Counted from the first letter of the stretch, positions 37,241 through 51,806 are shown. The stretch: 64,000 nucleotides of DNA from Morella rubra (GCA_003952965.2 CM025851.1:35787610-35851609); one strand, 5' to 3'. The notes: generated from the sequence alone by a model not told the origin. Program-made: numbers and translations.

Positions 37241-40200
37241 GTATCATCATGAAAAAAGGCTTAGCTAACCCTTTTCTTCCTTTTCATTTTTAATTTATTT
37301 CTATGTATCATCTTTTGGGCCTTTCCTCTCCTACCTCGGTCAAGCCCCCACGTTCTTCCATACTCTTCGCTATCTCCACGCCTCCCTTTCTGCTTCTCCG
37401 AGACCATGTAATCATTGTGTCTTGGAACACACTCCTCCCGTCCTATTGTCTCTCTCCCCCTAGCTAGGTTCTCCTCTAAGTTTCTTGGTTTCAGTTACAT
37501 ATATATTCATGGCTCCTACCGGTCGCTTTGGAATTTATGTCGTTTCGAAGGTATAAATTAGTTCAATTTGGTACCTTCGTATTTCCTTAGAAAAATAATG
37601 ATGCCAGAGCATTGTATGACATGGGCAGCTTTGCCTTTTTAAAGTAAGAATGCCCCGTCTACCGAATTCTGCGGAACATTATATGACTAACATAAGTGAT
37701 CTTCTAAGACAAATTAATTAAAACCAATTAGCACTCGAAACATTGATAAAGAACCGTAAACCTTTTGTAGATCGGTAGCAGCGCTATATATATATATTTA
37801 GTTTCTCATTTCCTATCTCTGCTTCTTCTTCTTATTTTGTTAGCGCACTCACTCTTTTATTTGTTTCCTTCGTTTTCATGGACAAATATATGCTTTGTCA
37901 TCAGAATCGATAAGCAGAATATTCTAGGGCTCAATTCTCCGTCAAATCATGTCTCAGCAGCTAATACGTGTTGAGAAAGAGTACTACAAAGCCACAACAC
38001 CAGTGGGATAATAGATGTATCCAATTACTTTTGACATGGAGCACGGAACTCAATGCTCCTTCGATCCCTGTCGCCCTAGTTTCATAACATTATATAACCT
38101 CTATTTCTTGCTTTTCTAATCGGTTTGCTGCTCAGGCCTAAAGAGGTCCTTCTTTTTAGTTCAGTACTTGTGTTTATGGCAAAAACAATAAAAAAAACAA
38201 GTTTTAAAAAAAAAAACAAATAAAGCCCTTGACCCGCGACCGGCAACCTCTGGCAATTACACAGTTACATAAGCGGCATGGTTAACAAAAGTAAATGAGA
38301 ACTCATTAACCCTACTAGCTTTTGGTTGCCCTTTTCAACATGATAATTGTCTGGGTCGAAATAGAAAGAGCGAGATACTTCTTCTCTTTATCCACTTCTT
38401 CTATGATTTTTCAATTCTCCTCAAGCCTTTCGATTAAAGGTTTGGGTTGGAATTTACTAAGACAGTACTTTCGGAACCTTTATTAAAGTTTTTATTGAAT
38501 ATATACGCGTGAAAGGTTAAAAAAGTTGTCCCATATTAGAAAGAATTCAGAAGTGTCGAGGATTAATTTAGTATAGTTGGTCCAAACCTATAAAGTTAAT
38601 TAATTAAGTTTTTAGGTTAAGTGGTATCTCTATGTATGTGTTATATTATGAGCCCCTTAGAAAACTCCCCAAGTTGTTCATCTCCCCTTTTAGCCATTAT
38701 ATTCGTCATTTCAATATCAAACAAGAATTATAACCCCATGTGTTAGTTCCACAAGCTGATCTGTTATGCAAGAAATAATCACTGTACTTTGTTCAGTTTT
38801 AAAAAGGATATATACATTTTCTCCTCTGTTTACTTTCAGTGTTTAGCTTTCAGATAAAAAAGTTTGAAATATAAACTATGAGATGCTGAAAAGCACAAAC
38901 AATCTCATTTCTGATGTCTCCTCCGATGCACCATCTTCCTTATGTCTTTGGTGCGGGGCGTTTCCTTTACCTCATTAGGTCAGTCACTAGCTAGCCACTG
39001 TTTTTTTCTCTCTGCTGCGATACTATTTGATTTGGCGTGCCAGCCCTTTATGTTCGTTTACGTTTGTAGTTTTTCATTTTTGGCTATAGGGGATGGGAGT
39101 TCACAGAGGGAGTTTTTTTTTTGGACCCTTTTGTGGTCACACGCATGGCTGCTTTGGTCCCCGGCGATTCTTTTATCTATCTATCTTTTTGAATTCCATT
39201 TATTTGTCTTTTTTCTTTTAATGTTGGGGTTTTTTTTTTTAATTAATACCCTATTCAAAGATTTGATGATAGCTGCACTACCACTACCATTACCCACGAG
39301 AAGCCATTTGGTGGGGTTTATGATGACATCAGTCCCACCCTGTCATGACGTTTGTTCCCTTCTAGCAAATTTAGTTCCTACGGCTTCTGCCTCTTGCCCT
39401 AGCATTCAGATCAGCAATTTCCGAGCTTTTTGTTTTTAATGAGTGCTGTTTGAATTCTTTCCACATTGGGTACTAAAGTTTCCTTCCTACCCTCCCTTAC
39501 AATAATTGTTATACCAATGTACGGCCATACGTGAAGCTGCGTACATAGATTTGTTTTCATATATATTAGCTTCTTTTGATATATATCTTTTAATAATTAC
39601 AAGATTTAAACCTCAAATTTACCCAAATGCTAACATGCATGTGAGCTTTACCCTTTTGATAAAAATCCGATTAATTTCTACATGGGTGCAAATCCTTGAC
39701 TTCTCCAAGTTCATGCAAATTAACTAGCGTTAATTTTCATCTGCTTGAGGAGCATGAAGCATGACACAAACAATCTGTACGAGTAGTACCCATGAAGGAA
39801 AGTTGAAATCCAAAGTCATAAAGCCATCTGAGCTGTTTACTTTCGAAGGATTGCTTTCCTTGCAGAGTACAATCCTCACCAGAGAAACGGAGTCCTTAAG
39901 ATATTGAGTGCTCTTTTAGTTGAAATTACTAGCAACAACGACGACAATTACACGGACACCAGTAGGAGGAAGCTTCACTTGCCAAGCCATTATCAATGAG
40001 CTAAATTTCAAGCAACTCGACTGATCTATATCGCCTTGTACCTTTTGACAGAGACTAGCATTTCTTGGCTTTTGTATTACTCATGGATAGTATAGTTTGT
40101 CCAAAGTTAAACAATTAATGTAGATCCAAGATAAACTCGAGTTTTCTGCTTTCAAACTGTTCTACCTACATGTTTCTTTCGTGCATATTTCAGGCGCCTT

Positions 40201-43200
40201 TCACGCACATTACCCTCCGCTAAACATTACTATCCAAACGTCTCCTATATATATATTATCTCTAACTCTCTGTTTAGCTGGCTGTTGGAAAATTAACAAA
40301 CGAGGGAAGAATCAGGAATCCGCTAGTCTACCTACAAACTACCGTTTATCGATCAACATTCATATTAGTTATGTGGCGCGGGAGTACAAAGTTTATCACA
40401 TCCTGGCCACCAGGAGGCCGCATCAGTAGTGGACCACTTCTGATTATGTAGGAGATTGCCAAGAATCACTTCAATTATTAGATGCTTGGGTTCACTCAAT
40501 TTCCATGATTTTCGAGTCTATTTGTTAATCCCAGATGTGGTCCAGTTGATGGATGGACACAAATAGTAATCTACGTGGTAGACCTAAAATCCTCCTTCTC
40601 AGTATTCTTTTATACGGAAGTGGTTCTCATGAGGGCTTGCTGCAGCTAGCAGCTGGTTTGAAAATTCTTTCCAGTTTAAAAAAACCTATGTGCTGTGCTC
40701 TATCTTATTGCTTCTGGCAATTATAAACTATGAATATATCTACGCCTAAAGTACTTGGAAGCACTTGATGGGTCTGCTCAATGAGGCATTTCCTTTGGGA
40801 CAAAAAAGAAGAAAAGATTTGCCAAGAAGTCGTACCAACTTCATGACAGTAGCAATTGCAGAGCCCTATATAATGTGGTCTGCCGATCAATAAAAAAACT
40901 CCCAAAACGAAATGTCAGAATGGCTCTCTTAAATGGATAAACACATATGGCTTCCGACCGACATCTTACGTATCTCCTTTATTTGTTTCTAACTAAAAAG
41001 AATTTTTCACCCCCCTGCCCCTGGTGTTATGCCAGTGTACCGAACTGATCACATGCTGTAGGTCATATGCCAACTCACTGTATCCGCTAAGGAGATTAAA
41101 CAATTTAGAACTTTGGTACGTACGTTCATGAATTATCTAGCTAGGCTGATCCACTTTAATTGTTGGGTGTCATTGGCTACGTGCTACAGTTCTCCCTAGT
41201 CATCAACCATCATTAGGAGATTAAATAAGTCTGGTTTTATCTGTTAGTTCCAAGGATACTACAGGATTCCCATTAATATTTTGGTTCTATATATCGTGTG
41301 CGATTAATATTCCTTTTGAGTCATCAGCTAGCTATAGCATTAATTCTATCCCAACAAATCAAAATGATTGGATATGGAAGCGTCTCTCAAACATTCCACT
41401 AACATCTGTCGACACAACAACCTAATCTTTTTCCTCCTATATTTTGCTTATGTTGAGAAGAAAACGAACAAGTTACGCAGGTACGCAGTCTGTCTGTGCT
41501 TTCGAGTTGAATCCTTTTCTTTTCTTTTTCTGCTAAAAAGTAGTTTTTAGAAATTTTATTCAAATGCCCTTTCGAATACTCATTTGAAAAGCAAGTCTCT
41601 GAAGTTCTCTAAATGACTCCTATTTGGATTTTGCGACCCAACTAAGTAGATCTGAAACTTTAATCAGGATGCATGACTTTTGGTGGAAGTCCGATCCGAA
41701 GCTTCTTCGAATCTGCATGATCACACGTGTGCGAAAGTTAATCCATGATTCTTTCGTAAGTTTTGTTACTCAGGCTTTCTTGATTTTTGCATATTTTTGT
41801 AAATGGTGAACTGCAGATGGCCGTCTTATAGGGGCCGTTTGCTTAATTATATTATGAGGTAAATTAATTAGTATAATTCTTGAATTTTGAGTACTGTTTT
41901 AGGAAATTTCTGTTCTGTTTTTTCCAACTTTTCTTAGTTCTTCTTACAAATTAGAAAGAGGAATTAGCAATAATTAAGATGTTGATGCCCATTAATTATA
42001 TCCTGAAAAATACCGCATTAAGGATATTTTCTTCCCTAGAGTCGTGTGCAACATTTGAATTTACATCGTTTTTCCTACATGCCTTCTACATCACTAGATT
42101 AATTTACAACCGAGAATGCATGCGAACAGCACCAGAAGATTTGGAAGATCCTACTTAGGTTGCCAAGCCTTAATCTTTGGCTCTTTCTCAGAAAGCCATT
42201 TTTGACCAGCCTAAAAAGCTAAAAAAAACATTTAAAAAGCGTGGACAAAGACTTAGGAATCAGCATCTAAATCTCATAGAACATGACGCTCGATCCTATC
42301 TGTATATATCCCTTAGAAAGTGGAATAGAATCGAGAGTCCAATATGTCAACAGAGATCGATGGACGGCTACAATCATTCTTTGGTTAGGCTTTTTTGCTC
42401 CTGGAAATCTCTCAGTGGGGCCGAATTTAATCTCAGCTTTCACCCAAATCTACATGATTAATCTTCCCAGCAAAGCAGCTGTAGTGGAGCATTGACAGAG
42501 GGTGTAATCAGTTTGCCATTTCCAGCCGTCCCAATCAAGTATGAACAAGTTTATTTTCTTTGTCCAATAGGATCTGGTACCTTTTCTTTGTTCCAACAAT
42601 TAAAAAGAACGGCAAAAGGGAAAGAGAGAAAGAAAGAAAGAAAAAAAAAAGTTTGCTTTGTTTTGCAGAGTCAAGAAAACAAACCCATCCGAGTTTCCAA
42701 AGAAATGTGTCCCCAAAGTGGGACAGTGCGTTTCTGCTTATAATAACCTTCTCCACCATAAGACGTCTCTTTCAATAAGTACAAAATGCTGTGAATATTC
42801 ATTTCTCCCCAGCCGAAAGTTAAAAATTCATCCTAATTATTTTGTCTCTAAATGAGACATTCTTAAACACCACCTAAAAGTACTGCTAAGTCTTTATATA
42901 TTAATATTGCAGATATAATTATTATTTTTTCCTCTTTGGGTAGTGGGTGTGGAAGTGAAGCAGAAAAGATCAAAGTGCCATGTGCATCCACCAGCAGCTG
43001 GGACAAATCTGATTCTGGTTTTGCTTCTATTTATTTATATATATACACACAAGAGATTAATTAGAACGTTAATTAAGCAATACAAAAATGTTTAACGTTT
43101 ATAAAACTTACACTGCAGCTATTGCTGCTGAACTATCGTAGGGTACACGATATAAAGTGGCCTGTTGGGTGCAGAATGATGCATCAGCAGAAAGCCTTTG

Positions 43201-44170
43201 TAAAATTCACATGCGGGCATCATTGTGAGTCACCGATTACTAACTTCAAAAGTTCAAATAGTCCAAAATCCATGGAAATATATTGCTTATCGAAGTATGA
43301 TACGGCACTAGCTAACTAACCCACATAAGCCGTCACCATATATATATAAATCAAGATCCATTAGCAGCTTTTAAACCCTGATTTAACTGATAAAAAAAAA
43401 GTATATGCCGGTAAAGTTTGTGAGAACCACGCTGTTTAATTAATAGCACGCATAAAAGCTACACTAAATGAAAAATCATACACCAGACAAAAAGAAACAT
43501 CGATCATACTTATTCCTTGTTGGGAGAAAACCATACCTCATGAAGGAAAGAGAACTTCAGACAAGCCAGCAGCTTTCAAATTAGAGCTGTTTTGGCCTTA
43601 AATGCATGAGATATCATTTCATAATCATCTATGTTTGCCTCTGTCCCTCCATTTTGACCAAGAGCTTTTTGACCGATAAAATGGGTAAATCCAACATGTA
43701 TGCAAATTTTCCCACAAGATCAAATGGTAGCAATGAATCCAACTCATCCATTGCTAATGATTTTTTTAGTTCTTTCCAACCCATTATCGTGACTTCAGAG
43801 AAGGCGCAATCATACACAAAATTTTGAACTTTGCGCTTCCCATTGAGAGCAAAGAGTTAAGCTGGAGCTAGCGAATCTCCTAACAGCAAACAGAATAAAG
43901 ATTTCAAAATGGAAGCAGATAGCCATAGACTCGCTTCTTCTTCTCACTTTAGATCATATGCAGATCCGGTACTACTACTATTAGGCTGCTCTTAAGTCCC
44001 TCAACGAGTCAATTATTCTACATTATACTTAATTTCTTGCTGGTTTTGATCTTTCTTCTTGTTTTTCTCAAAGTTCTCAAAATATATATGCCTTGTCCTT
44101 CATTTGTATTTTATTTTGTCAAGTGAGAAGCAATACGAGACTCAAAGAAAAGGACAAATGCCAAGGTAAG
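37241..44170. other. 7-kb intergenic stretch without a supported gene
   Basis: It is AT-rich and fully unique as far as I can see. A 165-codon ORF at 38942-39439 is very Phe/Leu-rich because it follows T-rich DNA, and resembles no family. Other ORFs are under 100 codons. I compared the stretch by eye with common conserved plant miRNAs and saw no match. Confidence 0.5.
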
Positions 44171-45766
44171 TCCAGATACAAGTATCCAACCTTCAAATAG
44201 AACAAGACATCACGTCTAATGGAATCGGGTAGACAATTAGACAAACGTATCTCAAAGTCATGAATGAAGCAAGATGATCTTGATACCAAATTCTATAGGT
44301 ATAGTTCGAGAGTCTCCAATTTGGCGAGTATAGGCTGGAGTATTCTAGTCAACTAAAAGATAAGACGAATTAGTAACAACTGCAGCATCAGAGACTACTT
44401 CTGGCGAATGGAGATTCCTCTCTCAGTGAATGTTAATGCAATTTCAACGATAGCGACAAAAGCCAAAGGTCCACAAAGTATTGCCTATACATTGCCAGAA
44501 AGATAATATAAGAATGTTCTGCGCGCATCCAACAGTGTTGAAAAGCTGATGACGGGCCAAAAACATAGACAGGTCCCCTCAGGAATCAACTCTCCTCTTT
44601 CATTTCAGATTTCCAAGGTTGGAAGTGGAGATCATGAAATTTGGACATGTGGAGCCTCCAACTGGGGTGGAAGACACGTGAGAGGTTGAAAGAATTGATG
44701 GCTTGATGCCACCATTGTCAGTTTGTCATCCGCACCAATTTCTCTCTTATCCCCTCCCTTGGCATGGGTCGTGGCATGTTGTTGTTAAAAGCTGCCTCGG
44801 GCCTGTAAGGCTTTCCAAAACAACGGGCTTTAGCAATCAACGGGGGCTCTTTGATGGTACTGTAGTTTGGATTTAGCCCAATGAAATCAACTCGTTACAA
44901 GAGGAAAAGTTTGGAGAGGCAATTAGCTTTTTTTGAGGCTTCATGTTGAGCCAGGTCCAGGACTGACTCAGTCTTGGGCTCTACTGCTCCACATATATAA
45001 TAAATCTTTTGTTCATTTTGTTCGCGGACAAAGCTGAATTGTTTAACACACCCGGCCTTGGGGGGAAATGCCCCCTTAACAGTGCACTCGTTGAGTTGAT
45101 TAGGCCAGGAGAACTTCTATTGCCTGTATAAGAAAAGATCTATTAGCTTTTGGTGTTGTTTGCTGGTTTTTATGAGGTCATGATCACCTTTTGGTCTTAA
45201 TCAGTGCTCCCGCAATACTTTGTTTTATATACATACGAAGTGACATTTTCTTTTAAGCAAAGACTACTTGGGGTGTACCCACCCACCCTAAAAGAAAGTC
45301 TAAGCTTAGGTGTCATATGTTTCAAGTAAAGTCGTCTTTTTAGGGAGTCATGAATTAAGTTCTTATCCAAATTTTTTCTTCTTTGAATTAGGGCTTTATT
45401 GTAGGGCTACGCTGTCCCAAAGATTTAGATAGGTAACATTTTCTCTTGTAATTCAAACACGAAATCAGGGAGTATCCTCTCGCTACAATGAATGAACTCC
45501 AAACAAAGAAACTTTAATAATGAGACAAAAGGCAGACCGGACAGCGGAGACAAAAGAATAAGCAATCTTGGCCTCTCACTTTACTTTCCATGGGCAGTCT
45601 TTGACAACACAAAGAAGGCCATCTTTCGATTCTATGCAAATCTGAGAGACAAAATATTCACACAATCTGCCAAACATATATATTTTCACTTCTTTTTCTT
45701 TCTTTTTTTTAACATTAGGCGTTGATAGGATACACAGCTCAGGAATTTACTGAGACATCACTTCAC

Positions 45767-47080
45767 TCACGGTTGGGCGCAGCCACGCCGTGAGAAACCG
45801 AGCCTCGACCCTTCGTTGTCAAACTCCAGCAAAAAGCCTTGTTGCATTAGGTTCCCTATCACCGAGGGTAACCCTTCCGACGTGACGGGTCGTATCGCCA
45901 AGCATTTGACTCCGTACGCGGCCTCGATGAAGTAGTTCCTTGGCGGCGGCGAGAACAACGAGTTACCTACTAGTTTGAAACTCAGTTTCGGCAGTCTCGG
46001 TCTCCGCATACCGGACACGTTCACGCAGAGATCGTATCCCAGCCTCACTTGCCGTTTAACCGCCTCTAAAACTTGAAGGTAAGCCGGCTCGGCCAGGTAG
46101 GTCAGAGTGGTCCCAGAGTCCACAATCGTGCCGCCATTACCCGACTCGTCAATTGACCAGACTGAGGGGTCGATCGGCAACTTTGCACGGTTCACAGAGA
46201 CGGCCTGGATCTCAATGTAGTAATATGAGAATGAGGGCTGCTGATGATTCGTCTGCAAGGGAGTGAAGCTCATTCTCGAGGTTTTACGAACGACGTCGTT
46301 CCCGATCGTCAAAAAGCTCGTTGGGGGTGGAGATATGGTGTAGTCCCGGAGGCAGTACGAGAACTTGTTACCAAATCGACGGCCCAATTGCGAGGAGAAC
46401 GAAACGGGTCCTCTGCCCAGACCCATGACCCCATTGGAGGTTGCGCCGGTAAGACTTGGCCCCGATATCCGAGATGCGCACCCGAAGGCCAAGTTCTTCA
46501 GCCTGGCTTCTCTTCCGGAGCTGGTCTGCAATGTCGTGGTTTCTTTCGAGAAGACGCCGCTTGTAACCGATCCGTCTCCGTAGGAGTACTTGTAGTGACA
46601 GCGAGTGTTAACACGGCGCGTGCGGTTACAGTGGTTGTGGACGAGTCGGCAGGACGAGTCAAAGCAATGGTGGGGGGAGAAGGTGGAGGAGTGGCGCGCG
46701 ATGAAAGCAGTAGGGTGGATGCTGGAGCAGTTGTTTTTGCAGACGGAGCACTTGACCCAGACGAGATCGCTGCCGGTGTCGGCGACGACGAGGAGGGTTT
46801 GGGGAGGGGTGCCAAGGCTTAGGGGAACGAAGTACTCGCCGGAGCCTGAGGGTGCGCCGGAGACCACTGGGAACTTGAGGGTTCCACGGTTGTGGAGGAC
46901 GGAGAGGCGGTGGGTGTCGTACGAAAGAACTTCGGTAAGGGAAGCGAATGGGTTGTTGCGAAGCAACGGTAGTTTCAAGTACTCCGTGGTGGTTGTGTTT
47001 TGGGAGCGGCAGAGATCTGCGAAGGTGAAGAGGAGGAGAGGGAGGACTAGGAGGGCGTAGAGTGGGGACATTGACACCAT
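45767..47080 (-). CDS. Aspartic protease, nepenthesin-type (A1B), copy A
   Basis: An intronless gene for a secreted pepsin-like protease of 437 aa. The N-terminus MVSMSPLYALLVLPLLLFTF is a signal peptide, probably cut near CRS-QN. A propeptide with FPVVSGAPSGSGEYFV precedes the mature domain. Both catalytic aspartates are present: DTGS at about residue 101 (VVADTGSDLVWVKC) and DSGT at about 321 (TIVDSGTTLTYL). The Cys-rich nepenthesin insert (CSVCKNNCSS, HHCFDSSC, HNHCNRTRR) and the flap YSYGDGS are seen. The end SVIGNLMQQGFLLEFD and GFSRRGCAQP is normal for the family. Compared with copy B it lacks 11 residues in frame, just after VKRQVR. A TATA-like element lies near 47208-47218 on the minus strand. 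Substrates are unknown; relatives act in defence or development. This is the copy most likely to work. Confidence 0.9.
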   Translation of the reverse strand: MVSMSPLYALLVLPLLLFTFADLCRSQNTTTTEYLKLPLLRNNPFASLTEVLSYDTHRLSVLHNRGTLKFPVVSGAPSGSGEYFVPLSLGTPPQTLLVVADTGSDLVWVKCSVCKNNCSSIHPTAFIARHSSTFSPHHCFDSSCRLVHNHCNRTRRVNTRCHYKYSYGDGSVTSGVFSKETTTLQTSSGREARLKNLAFGCASRISGPSLTGATSNGVMGLGRGPVSFSSQLGRRFGNKFSYCLRDYTISPPPTSFLTIGNDVVRKTSRMSFTPLQTNHQQPSFSYYYIEIQAVSVNRAKLPIDPSVWSIDESGNGGTIVDSGTTLTYLAEPAYLQVLEAVKRQVRLGYDLCVNVSGMRRPRLPKLSFKLVGNSLFSPPPRNYFIEAAYGVKCLAIRPVTSEGLPSVIGNLMQQGFLLEFDNEGSRLGFSRRGCAQP

Positions 47081-50000
47081 TGTTTTGTGTTTGTGTGTGG
47101 AAGAGAGACAGAGAGACAGAAGGAGCGTGCAAAAGAGATAGAAAGCTGGAAAGGCCGGGACAGAGTAGTATGTAATTTTTTTTTTCTTTTTTTTGGGCGA
47201 AACGGCTAATATTATATAGTTGGGGCATTATATAGATGGGGCGCTCGGAAGTAAAAATTTTAGAGGTTAGAAATTTTAAGAGTTTCGAGGTTTGTGAAAA
47301 AATAAAGAAATTTTATGAGATTTGATGAAAAAGTGAAGAAAGAGAAGATTTAAATGAATATTATAATAAAAAAGAATGAATCGATGAAAAGAGAAGAATA
47401 TTTTATAATTTTTTAATGAAGATAAAAATTTTTGGGAGTAAAAATTCACCACCAGAAAAGGCACAAAGAAAAAATTACGAGCTAGAAAAATAAGAAAAAG
47501 TACCAGAAGTGCCAATGGCGAGTTTAGAGTTCAACAGTAAAGTGGCTATAAGGGAGGGCATAAGGTCTTCAGTAAAATAGGACACAAAATCCTTAATTGT
47601 TATAAGCACGAAGCCCGATGCGAGAGGACCTGAAGGTCCTAAGAAACACAAAAAATCTGTAAAAGTAACAAATCACTGCACAAAACAGTAGCAACCGCTG
47701 CTAAAGGACTGTGACGATAGACAGTCCTACTTCCTTAGAGCACGAGTCTTACAATTTCAACTGTAACTACAAACAGTAGAAAAACAAATAAGTAAAATTA
47801 AGCAAGTTTTAAACAGTGAGGCAAGTCCAAACGGGCAAAAGCGTAACATAAGTCACCGTAGGGTCCGTGGAGACTCCGATCAAAACGGAAGCGGAGATGT
47901 TGACGACGGAGGCTGCGTATGGTGATGGTCAGAGCATATCCACGACAAAAAAAGAAGAAGGACAGAAGCTACACCTGGGAGTAGTATGTAGTTGAATTCA
48001 ATTCAATTGTGCCCCATATATAGAGATGTGCAGAAGCCTATATTTAATCGGATCGCTTGACACGTAGCATTAAAAAAAAAATATTCTAGAGTATTATATT
48101 ATCTGTTTGAGCTGCAATCGGGTGCTCTAGGTCTAAATAGCTTTAGATTTTATAGAATTTCCAGCGGCAGTGACGACTGTTACTACAAGAATTTTTTTGA
48201 CCTTTAGTGATCAAATTGAAACGAATATTCCAGTTAGCCTGCCCCTATGCTCATATCTTTCTATACTAGTCAAACTACGGTCCATATGACTGATCGGACA
48301 GATGAATCCAGTTTGAATATAAAATCTCACTGACTCGCTGTCAACAGCAATGTTGAGGCAATCTGACAGGAAGAGAGTTATTTTGTTGGTCATATGAAAC
48401 CCAAGATGAAGAATACTATGCCAACAAAGAACCAGAGATGGACAGGGAAATAGAGGGAGTCCAAGAAAGAATTGTTGTAGTACCTAGCCATGACTAGCAA
48501 AAGGGATGGAAGAAAATGTGGTTTGAATGGGATTTTATGGAGGTCTTTGTCTAGGAGAAGGTGCTTAAAATCTTGTCTGGAATTTTAATTAAGTCGTTCG
48601 TTCTGGATAAGAGCGTTGTGTAGTCTGACAAAAGTTGCTTTATATAGGGAAGGAGCTGCTAGATCAAGCTGAAGCGAAAGTGAAAAAAACGTTAAACGCC
48701 CCTTGAATTTGATGCTGTCGTACATCTTTAATTAATTTCTAATTCTTTTGATAATTGCGAACTTCATGGATCAGTACTATATGGCTTTGTGTGCTTTATG
48801 CAACGAAAATTAGAAATATATACACGATGTGTGCGCGTAGCTTTACTTGCATCACAGGGATTCCCCTTTTCCGCCGATCCATCGGGATAATTTTAGGACG
48901 TCAGTAAGAATAATTCAAGGTTGAGATTCATTGTTATGTAGATGTACCTGTCTACCAATGACCAGGCGCCACGTACGACCGACCCTTGAGACTTGAGAGG
49001 AACCGTGAGAAGATGAGAAGAACAATGAAGAAAAAGCTAGGGGTTTGGTCAATAGTGAAGGCAACAAAGAAAATATTATGGGAAAAAGTTGCCTCGAGAA
49101 ATTGTGGTCGACCATGCATGCATGTTCCCTTTAGGCCCTTTATTCATTATTTTTATTTTGCCAAAACTAAAAGCTGCCATCTCATCTCCTGAAAGGGGTA
49201 TGCATATTCCTAGTTGTAATACACGAGGCCCTTAATCTCTTTTGCATAACTTTAATTAGCTGCTTTATTTGTTCAATTGTAAGTACAAGAAATGTCCGCG
49301 TCCTTGGTTGCGGCGGGCATCCATCAGCCAAGCTTTCTCATCAACGATCTTCAAGTCATTTTCGCAGGCGATAATTGAGAATAAGCTCCTAGGTTCCGTC
49401 GTCGAAGAAGACATTTATTATAGTGTACATGTGATATTAGATCTGCATCAATTCGCCTACAGTCTGATATATAATTGGAAATCCATGCATGTTGCAATGA
49501 GCCCCTAATTGGATGCCCAGACCATGCCTAGAAGAATGAGAATCTGCACTAGTTTATAATTTGTTGAATCCAACTTGGAGATCATAACCCCACAAAATCA
49601 CCGAAATTAAAGTGCCTGCAGGGTTTGTTTAAGCAATATTATTACTATAAAATTTATGATTACATTTCCATAGCTTATAAATTTTATTATACCAATGATG
49701 ATGCATGTCATGAAAATGGCTTTTGTCCAATTTGGTCCCAAATATTCCCCTCCCCTTTGGATGTCCTCTGGTTTGCAAGGGTGTAATATTCAATACCTGA
49801 TCATGAAGGCCCCCTTTGACAAATTCTTTATTCCAAACCAGTCAAGCGGCATTCTATTCATATCCCACTCCCGTTAAACTCTTTCACTATACATGCGCCC
49901 ATGCATGCTTTTAGGAGTAAGCACAAAAAACAAACACACTGAAATGAGCACTATGGTATGCAAGAGTAACAAGAGAATATATAAAATTATACTGAAAGAT

Positions 50001-51806
50001 ATCTTTCTAAAAATTGTTTCGGCATCTACGAAACCGGAAACTCATCCAATTTCATATCCTTTTCAGGAACATTAGCAATCAAGCAACAATTCATCTACTT
50101 TAATTTAGAAAAAATGATTCGAAGAGCCAAGCAACATATCTAAATTAGATGGAAGAGAGAATAATGATTCAAAATGTAAAAATTGAACACAAATAGGGAA
50201 AAGTTAACGCCATCAGCACCGACACCGGTTAACTCGGGTACAAAGAAACAGTGCCACCAGAGCACTATGGCAATCCGGGAAGAGAATGGATAGATGAGAG
50301 AAATGATAACGTTGTTACCCAGATTATCACCAGAGAATCACCCTTATTTCATCACAGGTTAAGTGGCATTTCGAAGGTTTATGCACACACAAATTGTTTC
50401 TAGGGTGTTACAACCATAATGCAAATTGAATGACAGTTCTGGAACCCATCAATGGGAGACTCGAAGGCCCTGGGTCTGCCATTCCTCTACTGGTCTAGGG
50501 ACAGGGCATGTCATTAATTTGGGGAAACAGATCATGAATACGTCTGGACGCTCGAACGGTATTAACACCGTTTAAAAGGAGGGCAGGCTGATGGACCACC
50601 ATCAGTTAACACCGGTGTAGGTGCCAGTGCCACCAGATTTTACTGGTCTTTGAACATTCCTAGGACTCGTATTTGGAGAGAAGAAAGAAATGAACGTACG
50701 AAGCACGAGAAGATTGGACCAATCAGGCTACTTCCTCATAATCATTTATTGCTAGGAGTCTGAACTATCTTTGAGCAGTCATTGCCAGGGGTTTCAAATA
50801 CGCTGGACGAGATTAACGGTGATGGACCGTGCTAAAGGCGATCAGGCCTGATGGACCTAACAACTTATGGCCCATCATGCAATATCATGCATCTTCCCCA
50901 TGGCTAGCTCTAAATTGTTTAGATTTCTTTTTTTATTTTTAAAGCCAAATGACAGGAAGAAGTATGGGAGTAGATCAGGGAAGCACGTGATTGGAGAGTC
51001 AGGTTAAAGGGGGAAATATCTCATACATTTATTTTAAAGGGGGGAAAAGATTGGATATAGATTTACTAAGACGTTGAATGCGTATATCCAAATCAGGTAC
51101 TGATCATACTATTCGAAGTAGAATTATTGATCAGTCGCGTCATGTCAAATATCTATCTATTGTCTATTCCTCATCGGAAAAGGTGGGATTTAAAGGAAAG
51201 GTCCTCGTTATTTTTCTTTTGTTTTCGTTTTTCTTTAAAGCAAATGATCGTGATGTATAATGTCAGTTAAGTGCTAGAAACGCACGCTTGGGGAAGCACT
51301 TTTTTAGAGCTTTATACCCTTTCTTTTCCTTGCCGAATCGTTCCACCTTCTCATATAAACACGATTTTCGGCTATATTAATGCTTGTGCTGAACTGACGT
51401 TGTCCTGTCACACAAATTTTGCATTCCAGCTAAAAGTTTAGCAAGATCTAGCCTGCAAGTTCAAACTCTCACTCACTCTGCGCACTGTCGGGAATTCACC
51501 AAAATTTATGCATGGACGTTGCCTGGTTGGTGACACTTGTTGCGATAGAGGGCAAACCCTAGCGTCCTAATTAACTCGTTTTGGCCATGATTTTTGCTCT
51601 TTAATGGAATTTCGGTTGAAAAAACTTCACTGAATTATTCCCGATAGATAAAACATTGGAGAGATATCTAGATAGACAAACTGAGAAAGCTGCTTTTCCC
51701 ATCTTAACTTCACTATGACACAACAACAGCATTAATGTACGAGGGTTTCTACATGATACTGCGCATGCTTTTCATGACACTGTAATCTTGCCGGATCTCT
51801 TATAAC
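47081..51806. other. Unit A spacer beyond the protease gene
   Basis: No supported gene. The part 47250-47455 is AT-rich and resembles the dispersed AT-rich blocks at 13430-13560 and 31300-31400. The part 50200-50660 has partially inverted phrases with ACACCGG and GTTAAC cores and a repeated CAGTGCCACCAG, suggesting a degraded foldback element. The remainder is shared with units B and C or unique to this unit. Confidence 0.45.

Larger units (their letters stand above)
44171..51806. repeat. Unit A of a tandem segmental duplication carrying an aspartic protease gene
   Basis: Blocks of this segment recur in the same order further right: 44178-45256 matches 51815-53205, 45260-47160 (the protease gene) matches 55158-57355, 48090-48400 matches about 58015-58260, and 50870-51806 matches 58262-59068. 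The stretch from about 48410 to 50870 has no counterpart in unit B. The whole was probably duplicated in tandem and then altered by insertions and deletions. Confidence 0.85.

Noticed and set aside
38942-39439. 165-codon plus-strand ORF
   Set aside because: A Phe/Leu-rich product of T-rich DNA with no domain, splice context or recognisable motif.
37241-44170. Possible conserved microRNA gene in the large gene-free stretch
   Set aside because: Visual comparison with common conserved plant miRNA sequences gave no match; a new miRNA cannot be excluded without small-RNA data.
46244-47060. ORFs of 72-192 codons opposite or out of frame with protease copy A (and equivalents at 56555-57010 and 61101-61565)
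   Set aside because: They repeat in all protease copies only because the coding strand is conserved; their translations are low-complexity shadows.
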